Below are positions 17,159 to 28,655 of a stretch of 64,000 nt of DNA, piece by piece. The translations under genes and the position numbers were made by a program. Location of the stretch: positions 41,357 through 105,356 of the forward strand of contig NZ_MRWD01000008.1 of the NCBI RefSeq assembly GCF_002093625.1, read 5' to 3'. Position 1 is the first letter of the stretch; each line of letters starts with the position of its first letter. Under the pieces are notes generated by a model that saw nothing but the letters and a program-made list of their open reading frames with translations, ran no database searches and had not been told where the DNA came from. The stretch is from Rouxiella silvae. GTDB lineage: Bacteria; Pseudomonadota; Gammaproteobacteria; Enterobacterales; Enterobacteriaceae.

Positions 17159-19006
17159 TCAGATAGACAGCTTTTTAACGCGTTTGCCGCCGTAAAGCAG
17201 GTTGACGATGGCACGAGTACCGACGATCGACGTAAACATAGAGGTCGCAACACCGATAGCGGTGGTGATTGCGAAGCCTTTAATCGAGCCCGTACCCACT
17301 GCGTACAGAATAATTGCCGTGATCAACGTCGTGATGTTTGCATCGACGATACTGGAGAACGCACCGCTGTAGCCCTCATGGATGGCCTGCTGAATGGAAC
17401 GTCCATTACGCAGCTCTTCCTTGATACGTTCGTTAATCAGTACGTTGGCGTCAACCGCCACCGCCAGCGTCAGTACGATACCCGCAATACCCGGCATGGT
17501 CAGCGTGGCACCTGGAAGCAGGGACATAATCCCGACAATCAGTACCAGGTTGACAACCAGAGCCGAGGTCGCAATCACACCAAACTTACGGTAGAACACC
17601 ACCATAAACAGAATCGAAGCCAGAAGCCCAAACAGACAGGCTTCCAGACCTTGGGTAATGTTTTGCGCACCCATGGTTGGACCGATAGTCCGTTCTTCAA
17701 CAATCTGAATCGGCGCAATCAGCGCACCGGCGCGCAGCAGCAGCGAGAGCTGGCGAGCCTGATTAGGATCGTTTACACCCGTGATGCGGAAGCTGTTACC
17801 CAGACGAGACTGAATGGTCGCGACGTTGATAACTTCTTCCTGCTTCGCCAGAATTGCACGGCCGTTAGCATCTTTTTTACCGCTGTCTTTATACTCCACA
17901 AACAAGGTCGCCATCGGTTTGCCGATGTTGTCCTTGGTGAAGTTAGACATGATATTGCCGCCCGCGCTGTCGAGAGAAATATTAACCTGTGGTTGGTTAT
18001 ATTCGTCCTGACTTGAGGTGGAATCGGTAATGTGGTCACCGGTCAAAATAACACGCTTGTACAGCACAACCGGCTGTCCGTCCTGCATGTTTTTAACTTC
18101 GCTGTCACCAGGAACACGTCCGCTGGCTGCCGCAGTAGCATCAACGTTGGTATTAACCAGACGGAACTCTAGCGTAGCGGTTGCACCCAAAATTTCTTTG
18201 GCGCGCGCAGTATCCTGAATACCCGGCAGTTCAACCACGATGCGGTCAGAACCTTGACGCTGCACCAGCGGCTCGGCTACGCCCAGTTGGTTAACACGAT
18301 TGCGCAGAATATTAATGTTCTGCTGTACCGCGTACTCTTTGGCTTCGCTCAGACGATCGTCGGTCATCACGATACGAATATCGTTGTCACCGCTATTGGT
18401 AAAGACCAAATCACGATGGCGCGGGGCAAGATAGCTTGAGGCTTTATCGCGAGTAGCGGAATCACGGAAGGTCAGCACAACGCCATAGTTGTCAGCCTTG
18501 CGAACCGTTGCATAAGGAATGCTCTGGTCACGCAGGTCGCTACGCATGTTGTCCATGGTCTGCTCTTGCAGCTTGCCAAGTGCGGTATCCATGTCGACTT
18601 CCATCAGGAAGTGCACACCACCGCGCAGGTCGAGGCCCAGCTTCATCGGCTCGGCGCCCAGCATTGTTAACCAGGTCGGCGTGGCCGGTGCCAGGTTAAG
18701 CGCAATAACAAATTTGTCGCCCAGCGCCGCAGTCAGCGCATCTCGCGCGCGCAGCTGTACGTCTGTGTCGTTAAAACGCGCAAGAATTGAGCCGTTTTCC
18801 AGCGCAATAGACTTGCTAACGAGTTTGTCTTTGTTCAGTACATCTCTGACTTGGTCCAGCGTTGCAACACTGGCGTCGGAACCCCGAGCACCAGTAATTT
18901 GAACAGCCGGATCCTCACCATAAAGGTTGGGAAGCGCGTAAAGCATACCGATGATGATCACGGCGATCAGCATCAGATACTTCCACAAAGGATAACGGTT
19001 TAACAC
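17159..19006 (-). CDS. secD: Protein translocase subunit SecD
   Basis: SecD is the large-periplasmic-domain partner of SecF in the Sec export machine. I use the GTG at 19006 (AAGGGA six bases upstream), which yields 615 residues as in E. coli. A TTG eight codons earlier is possible but unsupported. Visible features are one N-terminal membrane segment, the [12 protein letters not shown] block near 127, a large periplasmic region, then five C-terminal membrane segments with [18 protein letters not shown]. It lies between yajC and secF in one operon. Confidence 0.98.
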   Translation of the reverse strand: MLNRYPLWKYLMLIAVIIIGMLYALPNLYGEDPAVQITGARGSDASVATLDQVRDVLNKDKLVSKSIALENGSILARFNDTDVQLRARDALTAALGDKFVIALNLAPATPTWLTMLGAEPMKLGLDLRGGVHFLMEVDMDTALGKLQEQTMDNMRSDLRDQSIPYATVRKADNYGVVLTFRDSATRDKASSYLAPRHRDLVFTNSGDNDIRIVMTDDRLSEAKEYAVQQNINILRNRVNQLGVAEPLVQRQGSDRIVVELPGIQDTARAKEILGATATLEFRLVNTNVDATAAASGRVPGDSEVKNMQDGQPVVLYKRVILTGDHITDSTSSQDEYNQPQVNISLDSAGGNIMSNFTKDNIGKPMATLFVEYKDSGKKDANGRAILAKQEEVINVATIQSRLGNSFRITGVNDPNQARQLSLLLRAGALIAPIQIVEERTIGPTMGAQNITQGLEACLFGLLASILFMVVFYRKFGVIATSALVVNLVLIVGIMSLLPGATLTMPGIAGIVLTLAVAVDANVLINERIKEELRNGRSIQQAIHEGYSGAFSSIVDANITTLITAIILYAVGTGSIKGFAITTAIGVATSMFTSIVGTRAIVNLLYGGKRVKKLSI

Positions 19007-19033
19007 GGCAGTTCCCTTCGGGAAAATCAAAAA

Positions 19034-19366
19034 TTAAAGCGCCTTCATCGTACCTTTCGGCAGAACGGCAGCCACGAAGTCACGTTTGATCATCACTTCC
19101 GTGGTGTCGTTCAGCGCGATAACAACGTAACCAGTTTCAGCTACTTTGCTTACGCGACCGATCAGACCGCCGGTAGTCATGACTTCATCACCTTTACCGA
19201 TGGAGTCCATCAGTTTTTTGTGCTCTTTAGAACGTTTTTGCTGCGGGCGCAGGATCATGAAATAGAAAATCAGACCAAATACCACCAGCATGATAACCAG
19301 AGAGTAAGGACTTCCCTGTGACGTTGCGCCGGTAGCTGCGACGGCATCAGAAATGAAAAGACTCAT
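19034..19366 (-). CDS. yajC: Sec translocon accessory subunit YajC
   Basis: This small inner-membrane partner of SecDF has 110 residues, with one membrane segment (SLVIMLVVFGLIFYFMILRPQ) followed by a basic RPQQKRSKEHKK stretch and a cytoplasmic beta domain. Length and sequence agree with E. coli YajC. A long hairpin separates it from tgt upstream. Confidence 0.97.
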   Translation of the reverse strand: MSLFISDAVAATGATSQGSPYSLVIMLVVFGLIFYFMILRPQQKRSKEHKKLMDSIGKGDEVMTTGGLIGRVSKVAETGYVVIALNDTTEVMIKRDFVAAVLPKGTMKAL

Positions 19367-19428
19367 TTAAATTCCCTCATTGTTGTTGTTAATAGAACAC
19401 TAAAAAAAATCTTGGCAATCTAACACTC

Positions 19429-19460
19429 AAATCGCCTTACTTTAAGGATAAAGGCGATTT
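19429..19460 (-). promoter_or_regulatory. Hairpin between tgt and yajC
   Basis: AAATCGCCTT (19429-19438) and AAGGCGATTT (19451-19460) form a 10-bp stem with a 12-base loop on the tgt-yajC message. No T-run follows on the minus strand, so it is more likely an RNA processing or stability element, or a weak terminator that adjusts secDF expression. Confidence 0.6.
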
Positions 19461-19470
19461 AAGTTCGAAA

Positions 19471-20649
<1,179 letters not shown>

Positions 20650-20689
20650 TTACCCCAAATTGACAGCCCAGCATATGGGCCGATAATAA

Positions 20690-21760
20690 TTACTGGCCCA
20701 CCACTTCCTGCGGTGCCAGCAAGTTACGGTTGATGAACATGGCATCGCCATAACTAAAGAAACGGTACTCTTCTGCCACTGCCTGATGATAGGCATTGAG
20801 GGTATTTTTATAACCGGCAAACGCCGAGACCAGCATAATAAGCGTGGACTCCGGCAGGTGGAAATTGGTGATAAGCACGTCAATCACCTGATACTCATAG
20901 CCCGGATAAATAAAGATGCTGGTATCACCAAAGAACGGCGCAATGAGCGCGTCTTCGCTAGCCTTGGCCGCACTCTCGAGGGAGCGAACGGAGGTGGTGC
21001 CCACGGCTATCACGCGGTTACCCCGTGCTTTACAGGCCAGCACGGCATCAACCACTTCCTGCGGCACTTCGGCGTATTCGGCGTGCATTATGTGTTCTTC
21101 AATGGTGTCAACGCGCACCGGCTGGAAAGTCCCGGCACCTACGTGCAGCGTGACAAAGGCAAACTCTATGCCCTTTTCCTTTAATGCGTCCATCAGCGGC
21201 TGGTCAAAGTGCAGACCTGCGGTTGGAGCAGCCACTGCTCCCAGGCGCTCGCTGTAGACCGTTTGGTACAGCTCGCGGTCGGCGTCTTCATCAGGGCGGT
21301 CAATGTAGGGTGGAAGCGGCATATGGCCGATTTCGTCCAACAGAGTGAAGACATCGCGATCTTCATTAAATTCCAGCTCAAACAAGGTATCGTGACGAGC
21401 CACCATGGTGGCTTTGATGTTTTCGGCATCACCGAGCAGCAATTCTGCCCCCGCTTTCGGCGATTTGGAGGCGCGAACGTGGGCCAAAACGCGCGTTGAG
21501 TCCAGCACGCGCTCGACCAAAACTTCAATTTTTCCACCGCTGGCCTTGCGGCCAAACACGCGAGCCGGAATAACGCGGGTATTATTGAACACCAGCAGGT
21601 CGCCCGGATTAAGTTTATCGAGCACGTCGGTGAAAATACCGTGCGTCAGTTCGCCGGTCGGCCCGTCCAGAGACAACAAACGACATCCGCTGCGCTGGCT
21701 TTGCGGATAGCGGGCAATCAGGGACTCAGGAAGTTCGAACGTAAAATCGGCAACGCGCAT
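20690..21760 (-). CDS. queA: S-adenosylmethionine:tRNA ribosyltransferase-isomerase
   Basis: QueA moves the ribosyl part of SAM onto preQ1-tRNA to form epoxyqueuosine. The 356 residues match E. coli and start [16 protein letters not shown]. Conserved blocks include [32 protein letters not shown] and [14 protein letters not shown]. The frame extends 40 codons further upstream, but that part covers the promoter and is rejected. It is first in the queA-tgt-yajC-secDF operon. Confidence 0.98.
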   Translation of the reverse strand: MRVADFTFELPESLIARYPQSQRSGCRLLSLDGPTGELTHGIFTDVLDKLNPGDLLVFNNTRVIPARVFGRKASGGKIEVLVERVLDSTRVLAHVRASKSPKAGAELLLGDAENIKATMVARHDTLFELEFNEDRDVFTLLDEIGHMPLPPYIDRPDEDADRELYQTVYSERLGAVAAPTAGLHFDQPLMDALKEKGIEFAFVTLHVGAGTFQPVRVDTIEEHIMHAEYAEVPQEVVDAVLACKARGNRVIAVGTTSVRSLESAAKASEDALIAPFFGDTSIFIYPGYEYQVIDVLITNFHLPESTLIMLVSAFAGYKNTLNAYHQAVAEEYRFFSYGDAMFINRNLLAPQEVVGQ

Positions 21761-21815
21761 AGCTTTATTATTCCACTCGGTGACGTAAAAAATTATCCAA
21801 AATTTAAGCGGGCCT

Positions 21816-21844
21816 AGTCTAGAGCTAGCGGGGTACAGCTGCAA
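21816..21844 (-). promoter_or_regulatory. Sigma-70 promoter of queA-tgt-yajC-secDF
   Basis: On the minus strand TTGCAG, 17 bases, then TAGACT. This is a good match in sequence and spacing, about 55 bases before the queA ATG. Confidence 0.65.
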
Positions 21845-21898
21845 GCTTTCACCGGAATAAATCAGGTAACCTACCCGCAATTATCAGGATAAACACGT

Positions 21899-21904
21899 TA
21901 TACT
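21899..21904 (+). promoter_or_regulatory. acpH promoter -10 just before the start codon
   Basis: TATACT ends six bases before the acpH ATG at 21911. The expected transcript start falls on or next to the ATG, and no Shine-Dalgarno lies within 15 bases of it, so the message may be leaderless. The -35 is weak. Confidence 0.5.
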
Positions 21905-21910
21905 GCGCGA

Positions 21911-22492
21911 ATGAATTTTCTCGCACACCTACATCTGGCCAAATTGGCCGACAGTTCGCTGCTGGGTAACCTGATGGCGGATTTCGTTCGCGGCAATCCT
22001 GACGGCCTTTATTCCGAGGATGTCACCCACGGCATACGCATGCATCGCCGCGTAGACGTCATGACCGATTCACTGCCCGAGGTTAAAGTCGCACGCGAAT
22101 TTTTTAGCGCCGATTATCGCCGTGTATCACCTATCACGCTCGACGTGGTGTGGGATCACTTCCTGTCGCTGCACTGGGACAGGCTGTGTCCTGAAACGCC
22201 TCTGCCGCTGTTTATTAATCAGTGCCGCCTGGCCATTGAGCCGCATCTGTCCGCGACGCCCGAGCGTTTTCGCAACCTCAATACCTATCTCTGGCCACAA
22301 CGATGGATGGAACGCTATGCGGAGTTAGCTTTTATTAAGGATGTGTTACAGGGCATGGCCAATCGACGCCCGAAACTGGCCGCGCTCGCCGGCTCATTTT
22401 ATGACGTTGAACGCAATTATGCCCTTTTAGAGCGACAGTTCTGGCAATTTTATCCGCAAATGATGCAACAAGCGCGCAATAAGCAGATCTAG
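21911..22492 (+). CDS. acpH: Acyl carrier protein phosphodiesterase
   Basis: AcpH removes the 4'-phosphopantetheine arm from acyl carrier protein in the cytoplasm. The 193 residues equal E. coli AcpH (formerly YajB). HD-like residues are seen in [22 protein letters not shown] and [13 protein letters not shown]. It is divergent from queA as in E. coli. The ATG has no ribosome-binding site and sits directly after a -10 element. Confidence 0.96.
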   Translation: MNFLAHLHLAKLADSSLLGNLMADFVRGNPDGLYSEDVTHGIRMHRRVDVMTDSLPEVKVAREFFSADYRRVSPITLDVVWDHFLSLHWDRLCPETPLPLFINQCRLAIEPHLSATPERFRNLNTYLWPQRWMERYAELAFIKDVLQGMANRRPKLAALAGSFYDVERNYALLERQFWQFYPQMMQQARNKQI

Positions 22493-22501
22493 ATCACAGT
22501 T

Positions 22502-22539
22502 GATAGTCGAATGCTATCTGATCGATTGGTCTCATGGGG
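22502..22539 (+). promoter_or_regulatory. OxyR-type binding site upstream of the peroxiredoxin gene
   Basis: GATAG-N7-CTATC (22502-22518) is a perfect OxyR-like dyad. After the required 5 bases a second unit starts GATTGGT (22524-22530), one mismatch from GATAGGT; the last quarter-site is poor. A TATACT -10 lies at 22563-22568, so OxyR would bind just upstream of the polymerase, an activating position. Confidence 0.5.
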
Positions 22540-22562
22540 TTTATTCCCCTACCCGTTGCCCT

Positions 22563-22568
22563 TATACT
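22563..22568 (+). promoter_or_regulatory. Peroxiredoxin promoter -10
   Basis: TATACT has no good -35 at 16-18 bases (TTTATT at 22540-22545), as expected for an activator-dependent promoter. The leader would be about 47 bases, ending in AAAGGAG. Confidence 0.5.
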
Positions 22569-22621
22569 GCCCCCTGATTTCTTCACCCTTCATCATTTAT
22601 TTCTACTAGAAAGGAGTTTTT

Positions 22622-23224
22622 ATGGTTCTGGTAACGCGTCCGGCCCCAGATTTTACCGCAGCAGCTGTACTTGGCAGCGGCGAAGTTGTTGAAAACTTCA
22701 ACTTTAAAAAACACACAGCAGGCAAAACCACTGTTGTATTCTTCTGGCCAATGGACTTCACCTTTGTGTGCCCATCTGAGCTGATTGCTTTCGACAAGCG
22801 TTATGAAGAATTCCAGTCTAAAGGCGTTGAAGTTGTTGGTATTTCTTTTGACTCAGAGTTTGTTCACAACGCATGGCGTAACACGCCAGTTGAGAACGGC
22901 GGCATCGGTAAAGTGAAATACGCGATGGTTGCTGACATCAAACGTGAAATCCAGAAAGCCTACGGCATCGAACACCCAGACGCTGGCGTTGCATTGCGTG
23001 GTTCTTTCCTGATCGATGATAAAGGTATCGTGCGCCACCAGGTAGTTAACGACCTGCCACTGGGCCGTAACATCGACGAAATGCTGCGTATGGTTGACGC
23101 ACTGCAATTCCACGAAGAGCACGGTGAAGTTTGTCCGGCTCAGTGGGAAAAAGGTAAAAAAGGGATGGACGCATCACCAACTGGCGTTGCTGCTTACCTG
23201 TCTGAAAACGCTATCAACCTGTAA
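22622..23224 (+). CDS. Typical 2-Cys peroxiredoxin (AhpC/TSA family)
   Basis: This cytoplasmic thiol peroxidase reduces hydrogen peroxide, organic peroxides and probably peroxynitrite. The 200-residue protein has the peroxidatic Cys50 in FTFVCPSE, the resolving Cys171 in GEVCPAQW and a conserved Arg in ALRGSF near 126. A GGIG loop and long C-terminal helix resemble the oxidation-sensitive subgroup. Strong AAAGGAG and biased codons suggest high expression. Salmonella carries a similar gene (tsaA) beside acpH; E. coli K-12 lacks it. It is followed by its own terminator. Confidence 0.95.
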   Translation: MVLVTRPAPDFTAAAVLGSGEVVENFNFKKHTAGKTTVVFFWPMDFTFVCPSELIAFDKRYEEFQSKGVEVVGISFDSEFVHNAWRNTPVENGGIGKVKYAMVADIKREIQKAYGIEHPDAGVALRGSFLIDDKGIVRHQVVNDLPLGRNIDEMLRMVDALQFHEEHGEVCPAQWEKGKKGMDASPTGVAAYLSENAINL

Positions 23225-23534
23225 TCCTCATCGATTACTGGCATTAGCCTTTACGTTTTACCGAAACGGTCAGCCTGCGCTGGCCGTTTTTATTTGTGTT
23301 TTACCCACCTCACTCTTCCGCTGAAACGGCATTTTACGTAAATATCTGACCCACCTCATACTCCTGCTTGCCTTTGTGTCAGAAATGTTAAATAACATCT
23401 AAGCTGATGAATGTTATTGCAGCTATTAATTATTTGTATCAATAAGTTGGCCTGCACTTTGCATTCAATCCGGCGGGCCTCACGCTCACAGACACATAAA
23501 AAAACACACTGACAGGGTGTAATCAGGAGCAATT
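23225..23534. other. 310-base gap between peroxiredoxin and ggt
   Basis: The first 70 bases hold the peroxiredoxin terminator (23263-23294). The remainder is AT-rich ggt upstream DNA with no ORF or repeat that I can support and no convincing -35/-10 pair. AGGAGC lies just before the ggt ATG. Confidence 0.6.
23263..23294 (+). terminator. Terminator after the peroxiredoxin gene
   Basis: AACGGTCAGC and GCTGGCCGTT pair (one G-T) around CTGC and are followed by a T-run (TTTTTATTT). Confidence 0.9.
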
Positions 23535-25310
23535 ATGTTTTTAAACCAATGGACCAAACCGTTAACTGTACCGCTGACGCTCGCGGCACTGCTCGTGAGT
23601 GGCTCACTGCAGGCGGCCTCCAACCCCGCAGTAGAAGCTAAAAACGGAATGGTGGTAACGTCACAGTATTTAGCCTCCCAGGTGGGTGTCGACATTCTTA
23701 AAAAGGGCGGTAACGCTATCGATGCCGCCGTGGCAGTAGGCTACGCCGAAGCCGTGGTAAACCCATGCTGCGGCAATATCGGCGGTGGCGGCTTTATGAC
23801 GGTGCATCTGGCCAACGGCAAGGACACCTTCATCAACTTCCGTGAAATGGCTCCAGCGGCAGCCAGCGCCAATATGTATCTTGATGCCGACGGCAACGTG
23901 AAGAAAGGCGCTAGCCTCTACGGCTATTTGGCCGTCGGCGTTCCAGGCACGGTGATGGGGCTGGATCACGCCCAGCGCGAATACGGCAAGCTGACCCGCG
24001 CACAGGTTATGGCGCCGGCGATCAAATTGGCACGTCAGGGCTTTGTGCTGACCCGCGCCGATACCGACATCCTCGATACCAAAACCTCAAAATTTAAAGA
24101 CCAGCCTGACGTCGCAAAAATCTTCCTGCGTAAAGACGGTACGCCGTTGCAGCCGGGCGACAAATTGGTGCAAAAAGACCTCGCTAATACACTTGAAGCC
24201 ATTTCAAAGCACGGTACTGATGCATTCTATAAAGGCAAAATTCCGGCCGCCGTTGAGGCTGCGTCTAAAAAAGGCGGTGGAATTATTACCGCGGCAGATT
24301 TTGCCAACTATAAAGTGACTGAAACAGCACCAGTAACCTGTAGCTATCGCGGCTATAAATTTGTTTCTGCCCCGCCGCCAAGCTCGGGTGGGGTCACAAT
24401 GTGTGAAACCCTGAACATTCTTGAAGGTTACGACCTTAAAAGCATGGGCTTCAACTCGGCGGCTTCTATCCATTACCTGACCGAAGCCATGCGTCATGCC
24501 TACATGGACCGCAACACTTTCCTCGGTGATCCGGCGTTTGTGAATAATCCAACCGATCGTCTGCTGAGCAAAAGCTACGCTGCCGACATTCGCAAGAAGA
24601 TAGAAGCGGATAAAGCCACGCCTTCTTCGCAGGTGCAGCCGGGCATGGAACCGCATGAGAAACCTGAAACCACCCATTACTCAATAGTCGATAAAGACGG
24701 TAACGCCGTTTCAACCACTTACACCATTAACGGGCTGTTTGGTTCGATTGAGATAGCCCCGGGTACCGGCTTCTTCCTCAATGATGAGATGGATGATTTC
24801 ACCAGTAAAGTCGGTGAGAAAAACATGTATGGACTGGTGCAGGGCAGCAGAAATGCTATCGCCCCCGGTAAGCGCCCACTATCATCGATGAGCCCGAGTT
24901 TAATCACTAAAGACGGTAAAACCTTTATGGTTCTCGGATCACCTGGCGGATCTCGCATCATTACCATTACGTTGGAAACTGCGCTGAACGTCATTGACTT
25001 TGGCATGCCTCCACAGGAAGCCGTTAACGCACCGCGCATTCACCACCAGTGGTTACCGGATGAGGTCTATTACGAGCAGCGCGGCGTTTCCACCGACAGC
25101 CTGAATCTGCTGCAGAAGATGGGCTACAAGATGGTTGAACAGACTCCGTGGGGCGCGGCTGAGCTGATTATGGTCGGGTTGCCAGGTGCCGTAGGCGTAA
25201 CGCCACAAAGCTCCGGTAATGACGCAGCGGTCTCGGGGAAAGTCCGTGAAGGCTATCTGTACGGTGCCAACGACGTGCGTCGTCCGGCAGGTGCGGCAAT
25301 CGGCTATTAA
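23535..25310 (+). CDS. ggt: Gamma-glutamyltranspeptidase (glutathione hydrolase)
   Basis: Ggt is a periplasmic enzyme that cleaves gamma-glutamyl bonds of glutathione and transfers the glutamyl group to water or amino acids. The 591-residue precursor has a signal peptide ending near residue 27 (GSLQA). Self-cleavage should occur before Thr380 in KPETTHYSIVDKDGNAV, giving large and small subunits. PLSSMSP and GSPGGSRI of the active site are intact. Its place between the peroxiredoxin and proY is not the E. coli one, so it is an accessory insertion. Released glutamate, Cys-Gly or proline could feed neighbouring permeases (inference). Confidence 0.96.
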   Translation: MFLNQWTKPLTVPLTLAALLVSGSLQAASNPAVEAKNGMVVTSQYLASQVGVDILKKGGNAIDAAVAVGYAEAVVNPCCGNIGGGGFMTVHLANGKDTFINFREMAPAAASANMYLDADGNVKKGASLYGYLAVGVPGTVMGLDHAQREYGKLTRAQVMAPAIKLARQGFVLTRADTDILDTKTSKFKDQPDVAKIFLRKDGTPLQPGDKLVQKDLANTLEAISKHGTDAFYKGKIPAAVEAASKKGGGIITAADFANYKVTETAPVTCSYRGYKFVSAPPPSSGGVTMCETLNILEGYDLKSMGFNSAASIHYLTEAMRHAYMDRNTFLGDPAFVNNPTDRLLSKSYAADIRKKIEADKATPSSQVQPGMEPHEKPETTHYSIVDKDGNAVSTTYTINGLFGSIEIAPGTGFFLNDEMDDFTSKVGEKNMYGLVQGSRNAIAPGKRPLSSMSPSLITKDGKTFMVLGSPGGSRIITITLETALNVIDFGMPPQEAVNAPRIHHQWLPDEVYYEQRGVSTDSLNLLQKMGYKMVEQTPWGAAELIMVGLPGAVGVTPQSSGNDAAVSGKVREGYLYGANDVRRPAGAAIGY

Positions 25311-25342
25311 GCTGCATCACTCTACCTTGAGCATGAAGCTTT

Positions 25343-25382
25343 AAAAAAGGGGGTAAGCACTTGCTTACCCCTTTCTGTTTTT
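25343..25382. terminator. Bidirectional terminator between ggt and proY
   Basis: AAGGGGGTAAGCA and TGCTTACCCCTT pair with almost no loop; there is an A-run before and CTGTTTTT after. Confidence 0.9.
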
Positions 25383-26787
25383 ACTCAGCTTCAGTCGCTG
25401 TCAGGTTTTTCCTACGTGTCTTTATCCAATAGCTACCCAGCAGTGCAGTCACCCACACAGCACCGGCATACAGCGACATGCGCGTATCGGGGAAATAGCC
25501 AATTAATCCAATGATAAATACCAGGAAGATAATGGCAACAACCGAGGTGAAAATACCGCCACGCAGCGGGAACTCGAGTTCAGAAACTTGCTGGCGGCTC
25601 AGTTTTAAGCGAAAGCCAATCTGAGAACAAAGGATCATAATCCACACCCAAACGGTGGCAAAAGTCGCCAGCGAGGCGATCACCAAGAAGACGTTTTCCG
25701 GCATGATGTAGTTTAAATAAACCGCCACCAGCAGCGCCGCCATCATCACGATAACGGTCATAAACGGCGTACCGCGTCGTGATACTTTGGCAAACACCTT
25801 AGGCGCCTGCCCTTGCTCCGCCATGCCGTGCAGCATACGCCCTACGCCAAAAATATCGGCGTTAATGGCCGACAGCGACGCAGTGATCACCACAAAGTTG
25901 AGAATGGTCGCGGCGGCGGCAATGCCCATGTGCTGGAAAGTCAACACGAACGGACTGCCCTGCGTTCCTACCAAATTCCATGGGAAGATAGACATAATCA
26001 CAAACAGCGTGCCCACGTAGAACACCAAAATACGCCACGGCACCGAGTTAATGGCCTTGGGAATGGTTTTTTTCGGATCTTCGGCTTCACCGGCGGTGAT
26101 ACCAATAATCTCAATACCGCCATAGGCAAACATCACCAACTGTAGCGACAGTACTGTACCCATAATTCCCTGGCTGAAGAATCCACCGTGGCTCCACAGG
26201 TTACTGATGCCGGTAGGATGTCCCCCATTGCCGATACCCCAGAAAATAATGCCGAAACCGGCCAAAATCATAATGATAATGGTCAGGACCTTAAAGAACG
26301 AGAACCAGAATTCCAGCTCACCAAAGACCCTCACGCTCATCATATTAATACCGCCGATGATAAGCACCACGCTCAGCACCCACATCCAATGCGGCACGTC
26401 AGGAAACCAGACGCCCATGTAAATTCCGAACGCGGTCACATCGGCAATGCCGACAATCAGGATTTCAAAGCAGTAGGTCCAGCCCGTGATATAGCCCGCA
26501 AGCGGCCCTAAATAGTCCTGCGCATAGCGTGAAAAAGAGCCAGTCTGCGGATTATTAACCGACATCTCACCCAGCGCACGCATAATGATAAAAGCAATAA
26601 TCCCACCGACCAGATAAGCCAGCAGTACGCTAGGCCCGGCCATTTTAATGGCGTCCGCCGATCCGTAGAACAGACCGGTGCCGATGGCCGAGCCAAGCGC
26701 CATGAAGCGGATATGTCGGGTACTCAGTCCGCGCTTAAGCGACGTTGAGGGTTTGTCAGCCGACTCTGTATCGAGAGATTGTTGCAT
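25381..26787 (-). CDS. proY: APC-family amino acid permease ProY
   Basis: This 468-residue, twelve-span inner-membrane amino acid:proton symporter is nearly collinear with E. coli ProY (457). Shared blocks are [40 protein letters not shown] N-terminus, [12 protein letters not shown] and [15 protein letters not shown]. ProY was described as a cryptic proline permease, and later work points to histidine in some strains; the substrate here is not settled. The N-terminus is about 11 residues longer than E. coli. Order proY-brnQ-phoR-phoB is conserved. Confidence 0.95.
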   Translation of the reverse strand: MQQSLDTESADKPSTSLKRGLSTRHIRFMALGSAIGTGLFYGSADAIKMAGPSVLLAYLVGGIIAFIIMRALGEMSVNNPQTGSFSRYAQDYLGPLAGYITGWTYCFEILIVGIADVTAFGIYMGVWFPDVPHWMWVLSVVLIIGGINMMSVRVFGELEFWFSFFKVLTIIIMILAGFGIIFWGIGNGGHPTGISNLWSHGGFFSQGIMGTVLSLQLVMFAYGGIEIIGITAGEAEDPKKTIPKAINSVPWRILVFYVGTLFVIMSIFPWNLVGTQGSPFVLTFQHMGIAAAATILNFVVITASLSAINADIFGVGRMLHGMAEQGQAPKVFAKVSRRGTPFMTVIVMMAALLVAVYLNYIMPENVFLVIASLATFATVWVWIMILCSQIGFRLKLSRQQVSELEFPLRGGIFTSVVAIIFLVFIIGLIGYFPDTRMSLYAGAVWVTALLGSYWIKTRRKNLTATEAE

Positions 26788-26860
26788 TCAAAAATTCCAA
26801 ATCATAAAGCACAGTCTAATAACGAGATAATGGAAAAGTTTCCGCTATCCTCTGCCAACG

Positions 26861-26887
26861 AAAAAGCCACGGAAACTATTCCGTGGC
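26861..26887 (-). terminator. Terminator after brnQ
   Basis: On the minus strand GCCACGGAA-TAGT-TTCCGTGGC is followed by TTTTTCG. Confidence 0.9.
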
Positions 26888-26934
26888 CCATATTGGCGCA
26901 AGCTTAGTCAATCAAGGTTCCACCCAAGATTTCA

Positions 26935-28254
26935 TTACTGGTGCGCTGTAACGCTGCGCGCACCACTCACCTTGTCATAAACACCAACCAAAACCAGCAT
27001 AAGTATCGAAGGGGGTAACCAGGCCAGACCTTGATCGGCAAGCGGCAGATGGGTCGTCCAGACCGGCAGCATAGTGGCAAAATTGGAGGTTTTAATGCCG
27101 TCGATAATACCGAAAATAAGGCTAACCAACATGACCGGTGCAATAATGCGCGAGGTACTGTTCCACCAGCGCAGGGTAAAGCTCAGCACAATTAGTGCGA
27201 TACACGGCGGATAAATCGCGGTCAGCACCGGAATCGAAATCTGAATCAAGTGGCTCAGGCCGAGGTTGGAGACCAGCATGGAGAACAGACCCAGAATAAA
27301 CACCAGCGTCTTATAAGACAGCGGTAAATACTGTGAGAAGAACTCGGCACAGGCACAGGTCAGGCCAACCGCCGTCACCATACAGGCGATGAAAATCAGC
27401 GCTGCGAGGAAGAAGCTGCCCACGCCGCCAAAGGTCTGCTGAACGTAAGTATGCAGAATAACTGCGCCGTTCTTCGCCTCAGGCACCAGCGACGCCGTAT
27501 TGACGCCCAGTTTGAACAGGCTGAGATACACCAGTAACAGGCCCAGACCGGCAATCAGACCGGCATAAATGGTATAGCGTGTTAACAGTTTGGCATCTTC
27601 TACACCACGCGAACGCGCGGCGTTAACGATAACAATACCAAACACCAGCGCGCCCAGCGTGTCCATGGTCAGATAACCATTCACGAAGCCGTTGGAGAAA
27701 GGAACGGCCTCATAGGCTGGCGTAGGCGTTAACGGCTGTCCGGCGGGCCACAATACGGCGGCGATCCCCAGAATACCTAGCGCAACAATTTTCAGCGGTG
27801 CCAGAATATGGCCCACGGTGTCGAGCAGGCGCCCCGGGTAGAGTGAAACGCCGATCACCAGCACGAAATAAATCAGGCTATACACCAGCAGAGGCAAGGC
27901 ACCGTCGCCGGTCAGTGGCGCAATACCGACTTCGAAAGAGACGGTTGCGGTGCGAGGCGTTGCAAACAACGGCCCCACAGCCAAATAGCAGACCGTAGCC
28001 AACAGCAAACCGGCTTTACGGCCGATTGGCGTACTTAGTGCATCGATTCCCCCCCCCACGCGAGCAAGCGCAATCACGGTTATCACCGGTAGACCTACGG
28101 CGGTAATCATAAATCCGGCAGCTGCCCACCAAACGTGGTGACCGGCCTGTAAGCCGACCATCGGCGGGAATATGATATTCCCTGCACCGACGAATAAGGC
28201 AAAGGTCATAAAGCCCAGTGCCAGAATATCTTTGGTTGTTAAACGATGACTCAT
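26935..28254 (-). CDS. brnQ: Branched-chain amino acid:cation symporter BrnQ
   Basis: BrnQ is a twelve-span inner-membrane importer of leucine, isoleucine and valine (LIV-II system). The 439 residues equal E. coli BrnQ in length and start ([32 protein letters not shown]). [17 protein letters not shown] and [25 protein letters not shown] are intact. The ATG lacks a visible Shine-Dalgarno (CGACATCCATC precedes it), yet alignment to E. coli supports this start. It stands alone, with its own terminator and a 400-base upstream region. Confidence 0.96.
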   Translation of the reverse strand: MSHRLTTKDILALGFMTFALFVGAGNIIFPPMVGLQAGHHVWWAAAGFMITAVGLPVITVIALARVGGGIDALSTPIGRKAGLLLATVCYLAVGPLFATPRTATVSFEVGIAPLTGDGALPLLVYSLIYFVLVIGVSLYPGRLLDTVGHILAPLKIVALGILGIAAVLWPAGQPLTPTPAYEAVPFSNGFVNGYLTMDTLGALVFGIVIVNAARSRGVEDAKLLTRYTIYAGLIAGLGLLLVYLSLFKLGVNTASLVPEAKNGAVILHTYVQQTFGGVGSFFLAALIFIACMVTAVGLTCACAEFFSQYLPLSYKTLVFILGLFSMLVSNLGLSHLIQISIPVLTAIYPPCIALIVLSFTLRWWNSTSRIIAPVMLVSLIFGIIDGIKTSNFATMLPVWTTHLPLADQGLAWLPPSILMLVLVGVYDKVSGARSVTAHQ

Positions 28255-28655
28255 GATGGATGTCGCGATGCCTGTGCAAAATGAATAAAGTGTCCGCTGC
28301 TGGCACTCGGCTCGAACGCTGAGGATGACGCCTGACGAGGTATAAAATGACGATATTATGCAGGGGTAGTGCGAGCGACAGCGGCGCTAAGGTACGCCTT
28401 TACAGTGCACAAAGGCAAGTCTGAATCAAAAAAGCAGAGCGTTTGACTGGATTTTAAATCCTGAGTAGTAACATTAACTGGATATAGTCAAAATACCGCC
28501 ACATGATGCGTATGTTTTTTGAACAACAAATGCCTATTTCAAGCTTTAATTAAATTAAAAGTGCGCGAAACAACCATTTTAAGGTCAATTCACGCACAAT
28601 AACTCGGTGTATTTTTTAGGCCGCTTAACCCGTTTTACGGCCTAAAGCTCGGGAT
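28255..28655. other. 401-base gap upstream of brnQ and downstream of the MetE-like gene
   Basis: No ORF is supported. Two dyads lie at the right end: GTGCGCGAA (28561-28569) with TTCACGCAC (28589-28597), and TTTAGGCCG (28615-28623) with CGGCCTAAA (28638-28646). The second follows the MetE-like stop by about 10 bases and could end or stabilise that message, but no T-run follows on the minus strand. Candidate -10 elements for brnQ (CATAAT, TTTATA on the minus strand) lack good -35 partners. Confidence 0.5.

Noticed and set aside
17378..18016. 212-codon plus-strand open frame inside secD
   Set aside because: Antisense shadow of a highly conserved gene; composition is atypical for a protein and there is no start signal.
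28270..28400. Possible brnQ leader peptide rich in Val, Ile and Leu codons (VILYLV reading on the minus strand)
   Set aside because: The reading has no usable start codon or ribosome site and continues into brnQ in another frame, so it does not look like an attenuation peptide.
28615..28646. Hairpin TTTAGGCCG/CGGCCTAAA as terminator of the MetE-like gene
   Set aside because: The T-run is on the wrong side for the minus-strand transcript; kept only as a dyad in the gap description.
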